From the NCBI GenBank assembly GCA_903644035.1, contig CAHJXG010000398.1, positions 1-16,439 on the forward strand: a stretch of 16,439 nucleotides of DNA, given 5' to 3'. The notes beneath the pieces are model-generated. The model did no database searches and was not told the DNA's origin. It saw nothing but the letters and a program-made list of their open reading frames with translations. Of the stretch, positions 1 to 7,069 are shown piece after piece; within the stretch, counting starts at the first letter, position 1, and each line of letters opens with the position of its first letter. The position numbers and the translations under genes were made by a program. The DNA comes from Rhodospirillales bacterium. GTDB taxonomy: Bacteria; Pseudomonadota; Alphaproteobacteria; Acetobacterales; Acetobacteraceae.

Positions 1-538
1 CGTCCCCCGCAGCCTCCGCCAGCTGCGCCACCGCGAGGTGGTCCGGGGCAAGCAGCGGGCTGCCGGCGCCGTAAAGGCGCGCCGCCGCGGCGACGACCGC
101 ATCGGCCATGGCCCTGGCTCGGTCTCGGGTGTCGGGTGCTGGGTCGGGTATGGCGGTCAAGGCGTCGCGCTGCTTGCGGAGGCAGTCGAGCGCCGCCGGG
201 TCCGTCTGTGGCCCACGCAGCGACACGCACTGGCTGAAATACTCCGCCGCCCGTTGCGGAGAGCCTGCCGCGGCAACTGCGTCGCCGAGCTGTGCCAGCA
301 GCGTCGCCCGGTCGGCGGCCGGCAGCCCCGGGTCCGCCGCCGCGAGGTCGCCGATGACCTGCGCTGATTGCAGGATGCCCGGCTTGTCGTCCCGCAGGAT
401 GCGCTCCGTCATGGCGGCATAGGCGACCTGAAGCGCCGCGTCCTGCGCCGCGGCCTTGCCCATCATCGCGATAACAGGCAGGGCGGCAGCAAGCAGGGCG
501 ACAACAGCCTGGCATACGGGCCGTACGGCGATCCTCAT
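1..538 (-). CDS. Secreted helical, TPR-like protein (3' end beyond window)
   Basis: The minus strand is open from an ATG at 538 to the window edge, giving about 179 residues without a stop. The ATG overlaps the TGA of the upstream caspase gene (ATGA), so translation is probably coupled. The first ~32 residues look like a Sec signal peptide: a basic start (MRIAVRP), a hydrophobic run (VVALLAAALPVIAMM) and an AAAQ cleavage-like site. The mature part is Ala-rich and helical. A segment near residue 165 (RLYGAGSPLLAPDHLAVAQL) resembles tetratricopeptide repeats of the kind that precede CHAT domains. A C-terminal CHAT or other peptidase domain would lie outside the window, so this is only a guess from the neighbouring caspases. 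Two Cys residues lie in the middle (QCVSL and DCLRK). I do not recognise a specific family. Confidence 0.72.
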   Translation of the reverse strand, partial: MRIAVRPVCQAVVALLAAALPVIAMMGKAAAQDAALQVAYAAMTERILRDDKPGILQSAQVIGDLAAADPGLPAADRATLLAQLGDAVAAAGSPQRAAEYFSQCVSLRGPQTDPAALDCLRKQRDALTAIPDPAPDTRDRARAMADAVVAAAARLYGAGSPLLAPDHLAVAQLAEAAGD

Positions 539-2703
539 GGCAACCCCGGAAGCAGATCCCAGCTCAGCAGAATGCCCGTCGCATCCTGCTGCGGGACGGC
601 GACCCTGAACTCGGCGCTGCGGGTCGGAGCCACAGCCTGACCGAGGAAGCCAGCCAGCGCGCCGCGCCGTTCCACCGTGCCTCGCGTCGAACCTTGGGCG
701 AGCCAGGTGAAATCGGCCCGCTCGGCCCCCGGCCGGGCTGGAACCGCGATGATGAGGAGGCGCTCCCGCCCGGTGGTCGAGGCCGAGCCGTCCTGCTCCA
801 GCGCGCGAACCCGGATGAACAGCGGCAAGCTGCGACCCGGCTCGATCCGGTTGGTTTGGCCGTTTTGCGGGAACATCGCCTGGATGCCGTAGGTCGCGTC
901 CATATACAGCACGGTCACATCGACCGGCCGGTCTCCCCCGTTGGTCAGATCGGCGCGCAGCCGGTCGCAGTGCCGCAGTTTCGGGATGACGGAAGGATCA
1001 AGCGCGGCCGAGGTCCCGGCCGGCGCGTCCCGGCATTTCGTGCTTGACGGCTCCCCGGCGGGCTGCACGACCATCTTGATCCCAAGCTGCGGGGCGTCCG
1101 CGTCCCGCGACGGCGGCTCGGCCAAGATAGCCATTGCACGCAACAGCCCGTGCGCCCGGGCCGCCTTCGACAGCATGGCAGCAATGCCCCCATCAAGCTC
1201 GGCATCGGCGCCCTCCGCGCCGAGCGACGGCCACGCGCCGCGCACGAGGGTTGCGGGACGGTCATCGGCCGGGAGCAGCCAAAGCCGCCCGTCGGCAATC
1301 AACAGCCGCGCTTCTGCGGCCTCTCCCCGGGCTGCCCAGCGGACGCGGGCCACGCCGGCCCGGCTGTCGCGCAACCGCGCGGCGGCGTCCCGCAAACGCC
1401 GTTCCGGCCCATTGCCCTGGCCGCCAGTGACTTTTATCGCGTCGGCTTGGCCGACGACGCCATTCGCTTCCGGCGGAGCGACGGTGAGGTCAAAGGCCGG
1501 CTCCTCTTCCAGTACCCGCGCGAAGGCGCGCGGCGGCAGCGCGAGCGGGTTGAAGGCCGCCCGCCCGTCAACCGCCGCCGGATCAACCACCGCCTGGACG
1601 GCACCGACCTCCCGCACCGTCACCCAGCCCAGCGCGGCAGGCGCGTCCGCCGCCGGGTCCGGGAGCACCAGCAGCCGCGTGCCGCGCTTCAAACCGTTCA
1701 GCGCGCCTGCTGGGATCTGTAGGTCGCCATCGTCGTTGCGGCCGAGCGGCCATTGGCGGAGCGCCGCGGGCTGCGCGCTTTGCAGGTTTTGATCCAGCGG
1801 CCCCTCGAACAACGGTGTCCGCATCTCGTTCATCGCGCCATATTCCGCCAGGAGCCGTTGCGACAATTGCCGGAACGACGCGCCCGGTGAGGCCAGCAGC
1901 GCCTGCGCCAGCCTCCAGGTGAACACGCCATAGATCCTGGGCGGCGTCAGCCCGCCGACTTCGCGTTCCGACGCAAGCTCGTCGGGCTGCACGGCGTAGA
2001 ACGCCACCATGTCGCCGGCGCCGAGTTTAAGCGGGACCTGCGGTGGCAAAGGCCGCCCCGGCGCCCCGAGCGGCACGCCGAGACTGGAAGGCTGCACCGC
2101 CCGCACCCGCTCGCCGGGCGGCGCAAGCGACCGCCGGCCCATGGTTCCGGCATGGCAGGTGTCGAACACGGCCCACACCCGGGCGCCCCCGTTACGGATG
2201 CGGGTGATCGCCTCGGCGAACTGCCAGTCTGGAATGCCGTTGCTGATGACCTGTTCCGCGTCGTTCCACTCACCCACGTCCTGCGGCAGGAACACCTGGA
2301 CGTCGCGCAGCTTGCTGCTGCCCGCCCCGGCGGGTTCCTGCGATCCGTGGCCGGACAAATGGAGATAGACCAGGTCGCCCGGTCCTGACTCGGCCGCCAA
2401 GCGGTCGAGCGCGCCGAGAACGTTCGCACGGGTGGGCCGTCGCGCCGGGTCTGCGTCCGAGGCCAGCGTGGCGATGTTCGATGGATCGAAGCCAAGCTGC
2501 TGCAGCACGTTTCGCATCAGGGCGACATCATTGCCGGGACCGGATAGGCTCAGGCCCGGCCGGTCGTAATCGGCGACGCCCACCAGCAGCGCCCGCCGGG
2601 TCGCGGCGCCCGCCGGGCCAGCGAGGCCGGCGAGGAGCATTGCCCCCACGCCAATCCCCCGGATCAGCCTGGCCCAGGCCGGCCACCACGCGAAATAGCC
2701 CAT
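535..2703 (-). CDS. Exported caspase-like (C14) protein with DUF4384-like C-terminus
   Basis: This 722-residue protein starts at the ATG at 2703 (MGYFAWW). The reading frame stays open further upstream, but this start has a GGAGGT Shine-Dalgarno site (2711-2716) 7 nt away and puts a signal peptide at the N-terminus (hydrophobic run ~17-34, AGA-A cleavage site). The peptidase C14 domain covers about residues 36-290. It begins with RALLVGVADY, has the catalytic His in LSGHGSQ (H119) and the catalytic Cys in FDTCHAG (C183). Acidic residues around the dyad resemble metacaspases, which favour Arg/Lys at P1; that specificity is inferred. Around residues 615-680, VTVLYMDATYGIQAMFPQN followed by IEPGRSL resembles DUF4384, which often follows caspase domains in bacterial secreted proteins. 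The gene lies 68 bp after the WD40-caspase gene and overlaps the next gene by 4 bases. The likely location is the periplasm. Substrate is unknown. Confidence 0.88.
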   Translation of the reverse strand: MGYFAWWPAWARLIRGIGVGAMLLAGLAGPAGAATRRALLVGVADYDRPGLSLSGPGNDVALMRNVLQQLGFDPSNIATLASDADPARRPTRANVLGALDRLAAESGPGDLVYLHLSGHGSQEPAGAGSSKLRDVQVFLPQDVGEWNDAEQVISNGIPDWQFAEAITRIRNGGARVWAVFDTCHAGTMGRRSLAPPGERVRAVQPSSLGVPLGAPGRPLPPQVPLKLGAGDMVAFYAVQPDELASEREVGGLTPPRIYGVFTWRLAQALLASPGASFRQLSQRLLAEYGAMNEMRTPLFEGPLDQNLQSAQPAALRQWPLGRNDDGDLQIPAGALNGLKRGTRLLVLPDPAADAPAALGWVTVREVGAVQAVVDPAAVDGRAAFNPLALPPRAFARVLEEEPAFDLTVAPPEANGVVGQADAIKVTGGQGNGPERRLRDAAARLRDSRAGVARVRWAARGEAAEARLLIADGRLWLLPADDRPATLVRGAWPSLGAEGADAELDGGIAAMLSKAARAHGLLRAMAILAEPPSRDADAPQLGIKMVVQPAGEPSSTKCRDAPAGTSAALDPSVIPKLRHCDRLRADLTNGGDRPVDVTVLYMDATYGIQAMFPQNGQTNRIEPGRSLPLFIRVRALEQDGSASTTGRERLLIIAVPARPGAERADFTWLAQGSTRGTVERRGALAGFLGQAVAPTRSAEFRVAVPQQDATGILLSWDLLPGLP

Positions 2704-2710
2704 ATGCCGG

Positions 2711-2716
2711 ACCTCC
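2711..2716 (-). promoter_or_regulatory. Strong ribosome binding site of second caspase gene
   Basis: Read on the minus strand this is GGAGGT, 7 nt before the ATG at 2703. It decides the start: the longer frame reaching to 2889 would overlap the coding end of the WD40-caspase gene and would hide the signal peptide behind a 62-residue Arg/Pro-rich extension. Confidence 0.8.
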
Positions 2717-2771
2717 AACCCACGGCGCCCCCTGCCCGGGCGCCCGATTGCCTGGCTGGGCCGCTGCGCGC

Positions 2772-5700
2772 TCACCGGGATTGCGCGAGCGGAAACGGCA
2801 GGAGATCGCCGGCAGCCTGGAAATGCGCCCGTTGTCCGTGTCCCCGCTCCCGGGCAAGCCCTTCCACGCGGTCCCGCACGTAGCGGCACAGTTCAAGGGC
2901 GTCGAGCACGCCGTTGCTCGCCGGCACCAACTCCGTCAGGGCTTCCTTCAGGGCATGGCCGAACACCCCGTTGACCTCGTCGTAGCCGTCGAGAGCCTGC
3001 TGGTCATAGCCGGACGCCGCCAGGACATAGCGGCCGCTGTCGTGCCCCAGCCGGCCGCCGAGCTGGAGGTCGAGCGCGTTGGCGAAGCAGGTGTCGAGCA
3101 TCAACAGGCTGCGAGACGCCCGTATGTTCGACAGCAGGCCGACAAGCGCCTCGGCGCGCAGGCAGCCTTCCCGGGCCGAGGCGTCGCGCACGTTGGCGGT
3201 GACGAAGGCGTATTCGCCCTCCGTGGACACGCCATGGCCGGCCAGGTAGATAACGACCGCATCATCTGGCCCCGCCCGCTCCGCAAGGGCGAGCATCGCG
3301 TTCTGCGCCGCTTCCAACGTCGCGTCCTCGTTGGGCAGCAGGATCGGCGGCGCCATGCTGGAATAAGCATCCGGAGCGACGCGCTCCAACGTGCGGGTGA
3401 GCGTCATCGCATCGGACACGGCATAGCGGAGGGCGGGAACGGTGCCGGCATAACGGTCAATCCCGATCGCAAGCACATGCAAGGTCGATTTCGCCCCCGC
3501 CGCGGCGGGGGCTTGCTCCCTGCGGGTCACGACCAACGGCGAAGTCCGGGTAAAGGCGCCCGTCGGGCCATACGCGCGGAACTCGATCTTCGCGTCCCGC
3601 GGCGGCAGCGGAACCAGCTTCTCCACGGTTGAACCCGGCGGGTGCAACGAACGGCCAACGTTGATCCCGTTGACGAACGCATCCAGCACCACGGGGTCCC
3701 GGGCGGCGCCAAGGTCGAGGCGGACCCGAACGGCCGTGGCTGCACCCGGCATCTGCATGGACCCTCCAGTGCCGGACATGGTGGACGCGGCTTGGCATTC
3801 GCCGCCCGGCAGTGGGCCGGTTTCCGGTATCGCTGCCAGCAGCTCGGCTGCCCGGGTGCGGCGCTTCGGCCCGGACACGTCGGCGGCGGCGCAAACCTGC
3901 ACAACCCGCAGGTTCGGGAACGGAGCGGGGTCCGCCGTCAGCGAGACGGTTGAAGGTTCGCGGGCGTCGCGCCAATGCGGCCCAGCCCGCAGCAAGGCGC
4001 TGAGGCCTTCAGGGTCGTACAGCGTCCGGTACTGCTGGTCGATCGAACTCCAGCGGCTGGTCAACGCCGTGGGGTCCGTTGCGTCGTAACGCCCGTTCTC
4101 ATGCAGGCCGACCAGCGTTTCACCGCCCAACTCACTGTAGGCGAAATGGCCGTCGTTGCGCCAAACCACCCACCGGCGCCGGTCCAGGTGCACGAACAGG
4201 CCGCCCAGCTCGTGCAGCGGCGCGTCGGGCGAAAGACCGTACCAGCGGATGGTTCCGTCGCCATGCGCCGCGACTGCGACCCGGCCGTCACCGGAAATCA
4301 GGCTTGCCCATGCCGGCGTGGCGACGGGCCGACGCCCGATCTCTTGCCCGGCCGTGTCGAACAGCAGGATCGCCTCGTCGGTGCCGACCAGAACGCGGTC
4401 CAGCCGCGGGCTGTCATCGCTCGACCGCACATGCTCGCCCCGGCGCAACACATCGGCCGGAATTCGCTCGGCGCTTGCGGCACGCGCTTGCCGTAGGTCC
4501 GGCCTGGGAACCCGCGCCCCGAACTCGTCTAGTCGCAACGTGGTGAGATCGAAGCGGAGGGGCGGCTGGCCTCGCTGCAGACCCTGGAACTCGATGACGG
4601 CGCCGGACCGGTCGATGCTCCAGCGGCGGCGCGTAACCTCGCGGAAATCGAGCCGCTCGGACGGGGTCAGGACGACATCAAGCCGACGGCCACCGCGCAC
4701 CGTCGTCACCCGTCCCCATCCGCCGTCGGAGCTGCCGAACACCACGCCGCGCCTGGGATGCGCCGCCATGTCCGCCAGGCTGTCTTGCGCCACCTCGATG
4801 GACAACGGCGCGCCGGGCCGCCCATCGCGCCAGGCAAAGACGAGGTTGCCGCCGCCGGGCTGCTGAATGGTGCCGCCGCCGAACAGCCATTCCGCGCCGT
4901 CATCGCCGAACGCCCAGGCAACCACCCCGACGTTGCCAGGCCCGAGCGCGGCCGGCGGTTCCAGCATCGAAATCTGGCTGCCCTGCCGGTCGATCACCGC
5001 CACGCCGCGCTGGTTCGCGAAGCCAACGGCAATCCGGCGGCCATCGGCGGAAAAGCACAGCGAGATCGGCTCCCCCGGCAACGGCCGGCGCAGCGGCGGC
5101 GGTTGTTCAACCGTCCGGGCGCCCGTTGCGAACAGCCGCAACTCGCCTTTCTGTGACACTGAGCCGATGGTGGCCCCGTCGCCGGAGACTGCGACCGCAA
5201 CCGTCGGATCGTAGCGGTTGAGGCGGTCGTTGAACACCACGCTTGTCGCAAGGTCTGCGCCGATCCGCATCACCACGGTGCCCTGGTGCTCACTCGCCAG
5301 CACGAGATCGCTGCCGTTGGCCGAGGCCGCCACACGCGGGTAGCGATTCGTTCTGGCAGTGCCGCTGGCGATGACGCGGCGGATCAGCCCCGTCTCGGCA
5401 TCGACGACGTAAACGATCCCCTTCGGCGTCACCCAATCAACTGCGCTCACAAACAGCCACTTGCCATCGGCCGAGAAGCCAAGCGCGTCGATGACGCCGA
5501 CTTCGCCATCGCCAAGGGGCGGGCGCCAAGCGCGCAGCAGCCGGCGCGTTTCGCCATTCCACAGCCGCACGGACCGATCCACGCTCCCGGTCGCGATCAT
5601 CGCCCCGTCTGCCGTCACGGCCACGGCCCGAACCGCTCCGAGATGCCCCGTTGTATCTGGCAGGAGCAGTGGCACCCGCGACGGCTGCGCCCGCCCCGCC

Positions 5701-5804
5701 TGCGCCAAGCTAGCGCGCACACCCGGCAGCAGCATCCCAACCGCCGCGCCGGCGATGGCCTGCCTGCGTCGGACGAGCGGACCGGGGCGGCCCGGCGAGA
5801 TCAC
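2772..5804 (-). CDS. WD40 repeat protein with C-terminal caspase-like domain, Tat-like leader
   Basis: With the GTG start at 5804 the product has 1010 residues. That GTG overlaps the TGA of the lipoprotein gene (GTGA), the usual coupled arrangement. A TTG at 5837 would add 11 residues. The N-terminus contains VRRRQAIAGAAVGMLL, a twin-arginine-like motif plus hydrophobic stretch, ending near SLAQAG, so Tat export is likely. Residues ~50-600 form beta-propeller repeats. The first is clear (GHLGAVRAVAVTADGAMIAT, then VRLWNGET) and later ones are degenerate (GFSADGKWLF, CFSADGRRIAVGF, ISGDGRVAVAA). The C14 caspase domain starts near residue 773 (LHVLAIGIDRY), with the catalytic His in YLAGHGV (H857) and Cys in LDTCFAN (C906). 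Bacterial WD40-caspases are known in cyanobacteria and actinobacteria, where the propeller is thought to bind partners. A Tat leader on one would be unusual. Substrate is unknown. Confidence 0.9.
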   Translation of the reverse strand: MISPGRPGPLVRRRQAIAGAAVGMLLPGVRASLAQAGRAQPSRVPLLLPDTTGHLGAVRAVAVTADGAMIATGSVDRSVRLWNGETRRLLRAWRPPLGDGEVGVIDALGFSADGKWLFVSAVDWVTPKGIVYVVDAETGLIRRVIASGTARTNRYPRVAASANGSDLVLASEHQGTVVMRIGADLATSVVFNDRLNRYDPTVAVAVSGDGATIGSVSQKGELRLFATGARTVEQPPPLRRPLPGEPISLCFSADGRRIAVGFANQRGVAVIDRQGSQISMLEPPAALGPGNVGVVAWAFGDDGAEWLFGGGTIQQPGGGNLVFAWRDGRPGAPLSIEVAQDSLADMAAHPRRGVVFGSSDGGWGRVTTVRGGRRLDVVLTPSERLDFREVTRRRWSIDRSGAVIEFQGLQRGQPPLRFDLTTLRLDEFGARVPRPDLRQARAASAERIPADVLRRGEHVRSSDDSPRLDRVLVGTDEAILLFDTAGQEIGRRPVATPAWASLISGDGRVAVAAHGDGTIRWYGLSPDAPLHELGGLFVHLDRRRWVVWRNDGHFAYSELGGETLVGLHENGRYDATDPTALTSRWSSIDQQYRTLYDPEGLSALLRAGPHWRDAREPSTVSLTADPAPFPNLRVVQVCAAADVSGPKRRTRAAELLAAIPETGPLPGGECQAASTMSGTGGSMQMPGAATAVRVRLDLGAARDPVVLDAFVNGINVGRSLHPPGSTVEKLVPLPPRDAKIEFRAYGPTGAFTRTSPLVVTRREQAPAAAGAKSTLHVLAIGIDRYAGTVPALRYAVSDAMTLTRTLERVAPDAYSSMAPPILLPNEDATLEAAQNAMLALAERAGPDDAVVIYLAGHGVSTEGEYAFVTANVRDASAREGCLRAEALVGLLSNIRASRSLLMLDTCFANALDLQLGGRLGHDSGRYVLAASGYDQQALDGYDEVNGVFGHALKEALTELVPASNGVLDALELCRYVRDRVEGLARERGHGQRAHFQAAGDLLPFPLAQSR

Positions 5805-6607
5805 ACTTGCCGCACCTGAGGCAGGGCAGGCAGCCAAAGCTGCGAGATGTCGAACCCTGAGTCGTTGACGGACGCCTCAACCGTAGCGGCCTGAGTCGTC
5901 AACGCGCGCTGGTTGGTCTGCACGGTTTGGTGGATCTGTTGGACTTGCTGGCTCTGCGCAGCCGTTTGGCGTTGTTCGGCCGGCAGCCCCGTATCGAGAT
6001 CATTGATCGCGACCTGGAACTGCTGGTTGCGTGCGCTCAGGCGCGCGTTGACATCGCGTGCAACTCCGGCATCGATGACCGCAAGCTGCTTGATCGAGGC
6101 GGCCCGCTCGCGCGCCTCCGCACGGCCTATCCGGTGGGCACCGACATCGCGCCGCAGCGCAGCAATCTGATTGCGGCGGCACGCCGTCAATGCACTGAAG
6201 CTTGTGCTGAACTGGCGAATCAGAGTTGTGTCCTCTTTCGCGTTCTTGGCGAGGCTATCGAGCAGCGGACCGAGCCTACTGGTCACAGCCGACCCGCCCG
6301 GCACCCGGGACCTCACCAGATCTGCCACGATCTTGCCCCCGGGCGTCTTGAGGAAGCCTGCCCCTTCATCAAGGGCTCTGCGGTTGTTCTCGGCCGACAC
6401 CGCATTCTGGCTGTCGGCGTAGAAGCGTTGCCTTGCGTCAGAGCAAGCATCGTCGGTCGCAGGAGGGATGGTTATCGTCGAGGACGATGTCAGCGAATTG
6501 ATGGTGGAACAGCCTGCCAGCCCTAGGAAGATGATGGCGGCGACCAGCAGAACCATTGCTGCCCCGTTTATCCGGATCATCCCAGATGTCGTCACACGCA
6601 ACAGCAT
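5801..6607 (-). CDS. Lipoprotein with helical/coiled-coil domain
   Basis: This 268-residue protein starts at the ATG at 6607, preceded on its strand by AGGGAG a few bases upstream. A hydrophobic signal (AAMVLLVAAIIFLGL) leads into the lipobox LAGC, with the lipidated Cys at residue 33, so the mature protein should be anchored in a membrane; the residue after Cys is Ser, compatible with outer-membrane sorting. The mature part is rich in Gln, Ala and Arg and mostly helical. Residues ~175-250 (heptad-like stretches with many Gln) may form a coiled coil. Cys residues near 54 and 143 could pair in the periplasm. I do not recognise a family. It is the first gene of the operon and overlaps the WD40-caspase gene by 4 bases, so it may be the membrane anchor or scaffold for the exported caspases. 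Confidence 0.85.
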   Translation of the reverse strand: MLLRVTTSGMIRINGAAMVLLVAAIIFLGLAGCSTINSLTSSSTITIPPATDDACSDARQRFYADSQNAVSAENNRRALDEGAGFLKTPGGKIVADLVRSRVPGGSAVTSRLGPLLDSLAKNAKEDTTLIRQFSTSFSALTACRRNQIAALRRDVGAHRIGRAEARERAASIKQLAVIDAGVARDVNARLSARNQQFQVAINDLDTGLPAEQRQTAAQSQQVQQIHQTVQTNQRALTTQAATVEASVNDSGFDISQLWLPALPQVRQV

Positions 6608-6692
6608 TTAGTCTCCCTAATGGGATCTGCCGGAGTTCCTTCCGAGACGGCCTGCGTCTAAGATGTAGCCGAAATTACTGCCCGTCTAGCGA

Positions 6693-6709
6693 AATTCTGA
6701 TATAGAATT
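6693..6709. promoter_or_regulatory. Palindrome upstream of the caspase operon (possible operator)
   Basis: AATTCTGATATAGAATT has perfect 6-base arms around 5 bases and lies 86 bp upstream of the lipoprotein start in an AT-rich patch. On the minus strand a TATATC hexamer within it could serve as a -10 element, but I see no well-spaced -35. It lies next to the IS5-remnant boundary, so the operon promoter may derive from, or be close to, that junction. Confidence 0.3.
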
Positions 6710-6725
6710 CACAGTGCATCACAAG

Positions 6726-7000
6726 CCGAACTCCGCCGCGCGCCACGGTGGTGCCGAGCGACACGGCCGCGACCGCGCCCGGACAGCGCGACCGCCACCT
6801 GGGCACATTGCCGAGCACGGCCGCGTAACCTGGCAGAAGGCATTCGGCTACACGACGCAGGCGCGAGCTGAAGCGGCCATGGGCCGGATCAAGCAGGTGA
6901 TCGGGAATGGCCTGCGGTGGCGCCGGAGCCGCGGCGCGCGACCAAGGCGAACATTGCCGTCCGCGCGCTCAGCCGCATGGTGGAGCTTGGACGCTCGTAG
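6726..7000 (+). pseudogene. Decayed 3' end of an IS5-family transposase
   Basis: This stretch aligns with the last ~90 codons of the intact IS5-family transposase at 13249-14220. Shared parts include GYTT.ARAEAA.GR.KQVIG and, at the end, RMVELGR before the stop TAG at 6998-7000. The match is clearly diverged rather than recent. A one-base frameshift lies near 6925-6935: upstream parts read in the frame of GYTTQARAEAA and the end (ALSRMVELGRS) reads in another. The 5' two thirds of the gene, including both catalytic Asp residues, are missing. It cannot encode an active enzyme and marks an old insertion at the edge of the caspase operon. Confidence 0.8.
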
Positions 7001-7046
7001 TGCGTCTGCTCTTCAGGATACACCGAGACTTTTTACGAATCGAGCC

Positions 7047-7065
7047 GACACTGTTGGCGAAGTCG
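7047..7065 (+). repeat. Terminal inverted repeat of IS1182-family element
   Basis: GACACTGTTGGCGAAGTCG pairs without mismatch with the sequence at 8818-8836. The match ends on both sides within one base, so the repeat is exactly 19 bp plus scattered outer matches. Confidence 0.85.
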
Positions 7066-7069
7066 CCTG

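Noticed and set aside
2704..2889. N-terminal extension of the second caspase gene to 2889
   Set aside because: It would overlap the end of the WD40-caspase gene, is Arg/Gly/Pro-rich and hides the signal peptide; the ATG at 2703 has a strong ribosome binding site.
2481..3632. Long plus-strand open frame (383 codons) opposite the caspase genes
   Set aside because: It is antisense to two well-supported genes, is rich in Arg/Gly/Pro as expected of a GC-rich shadow frame, and has no recognisable domain.
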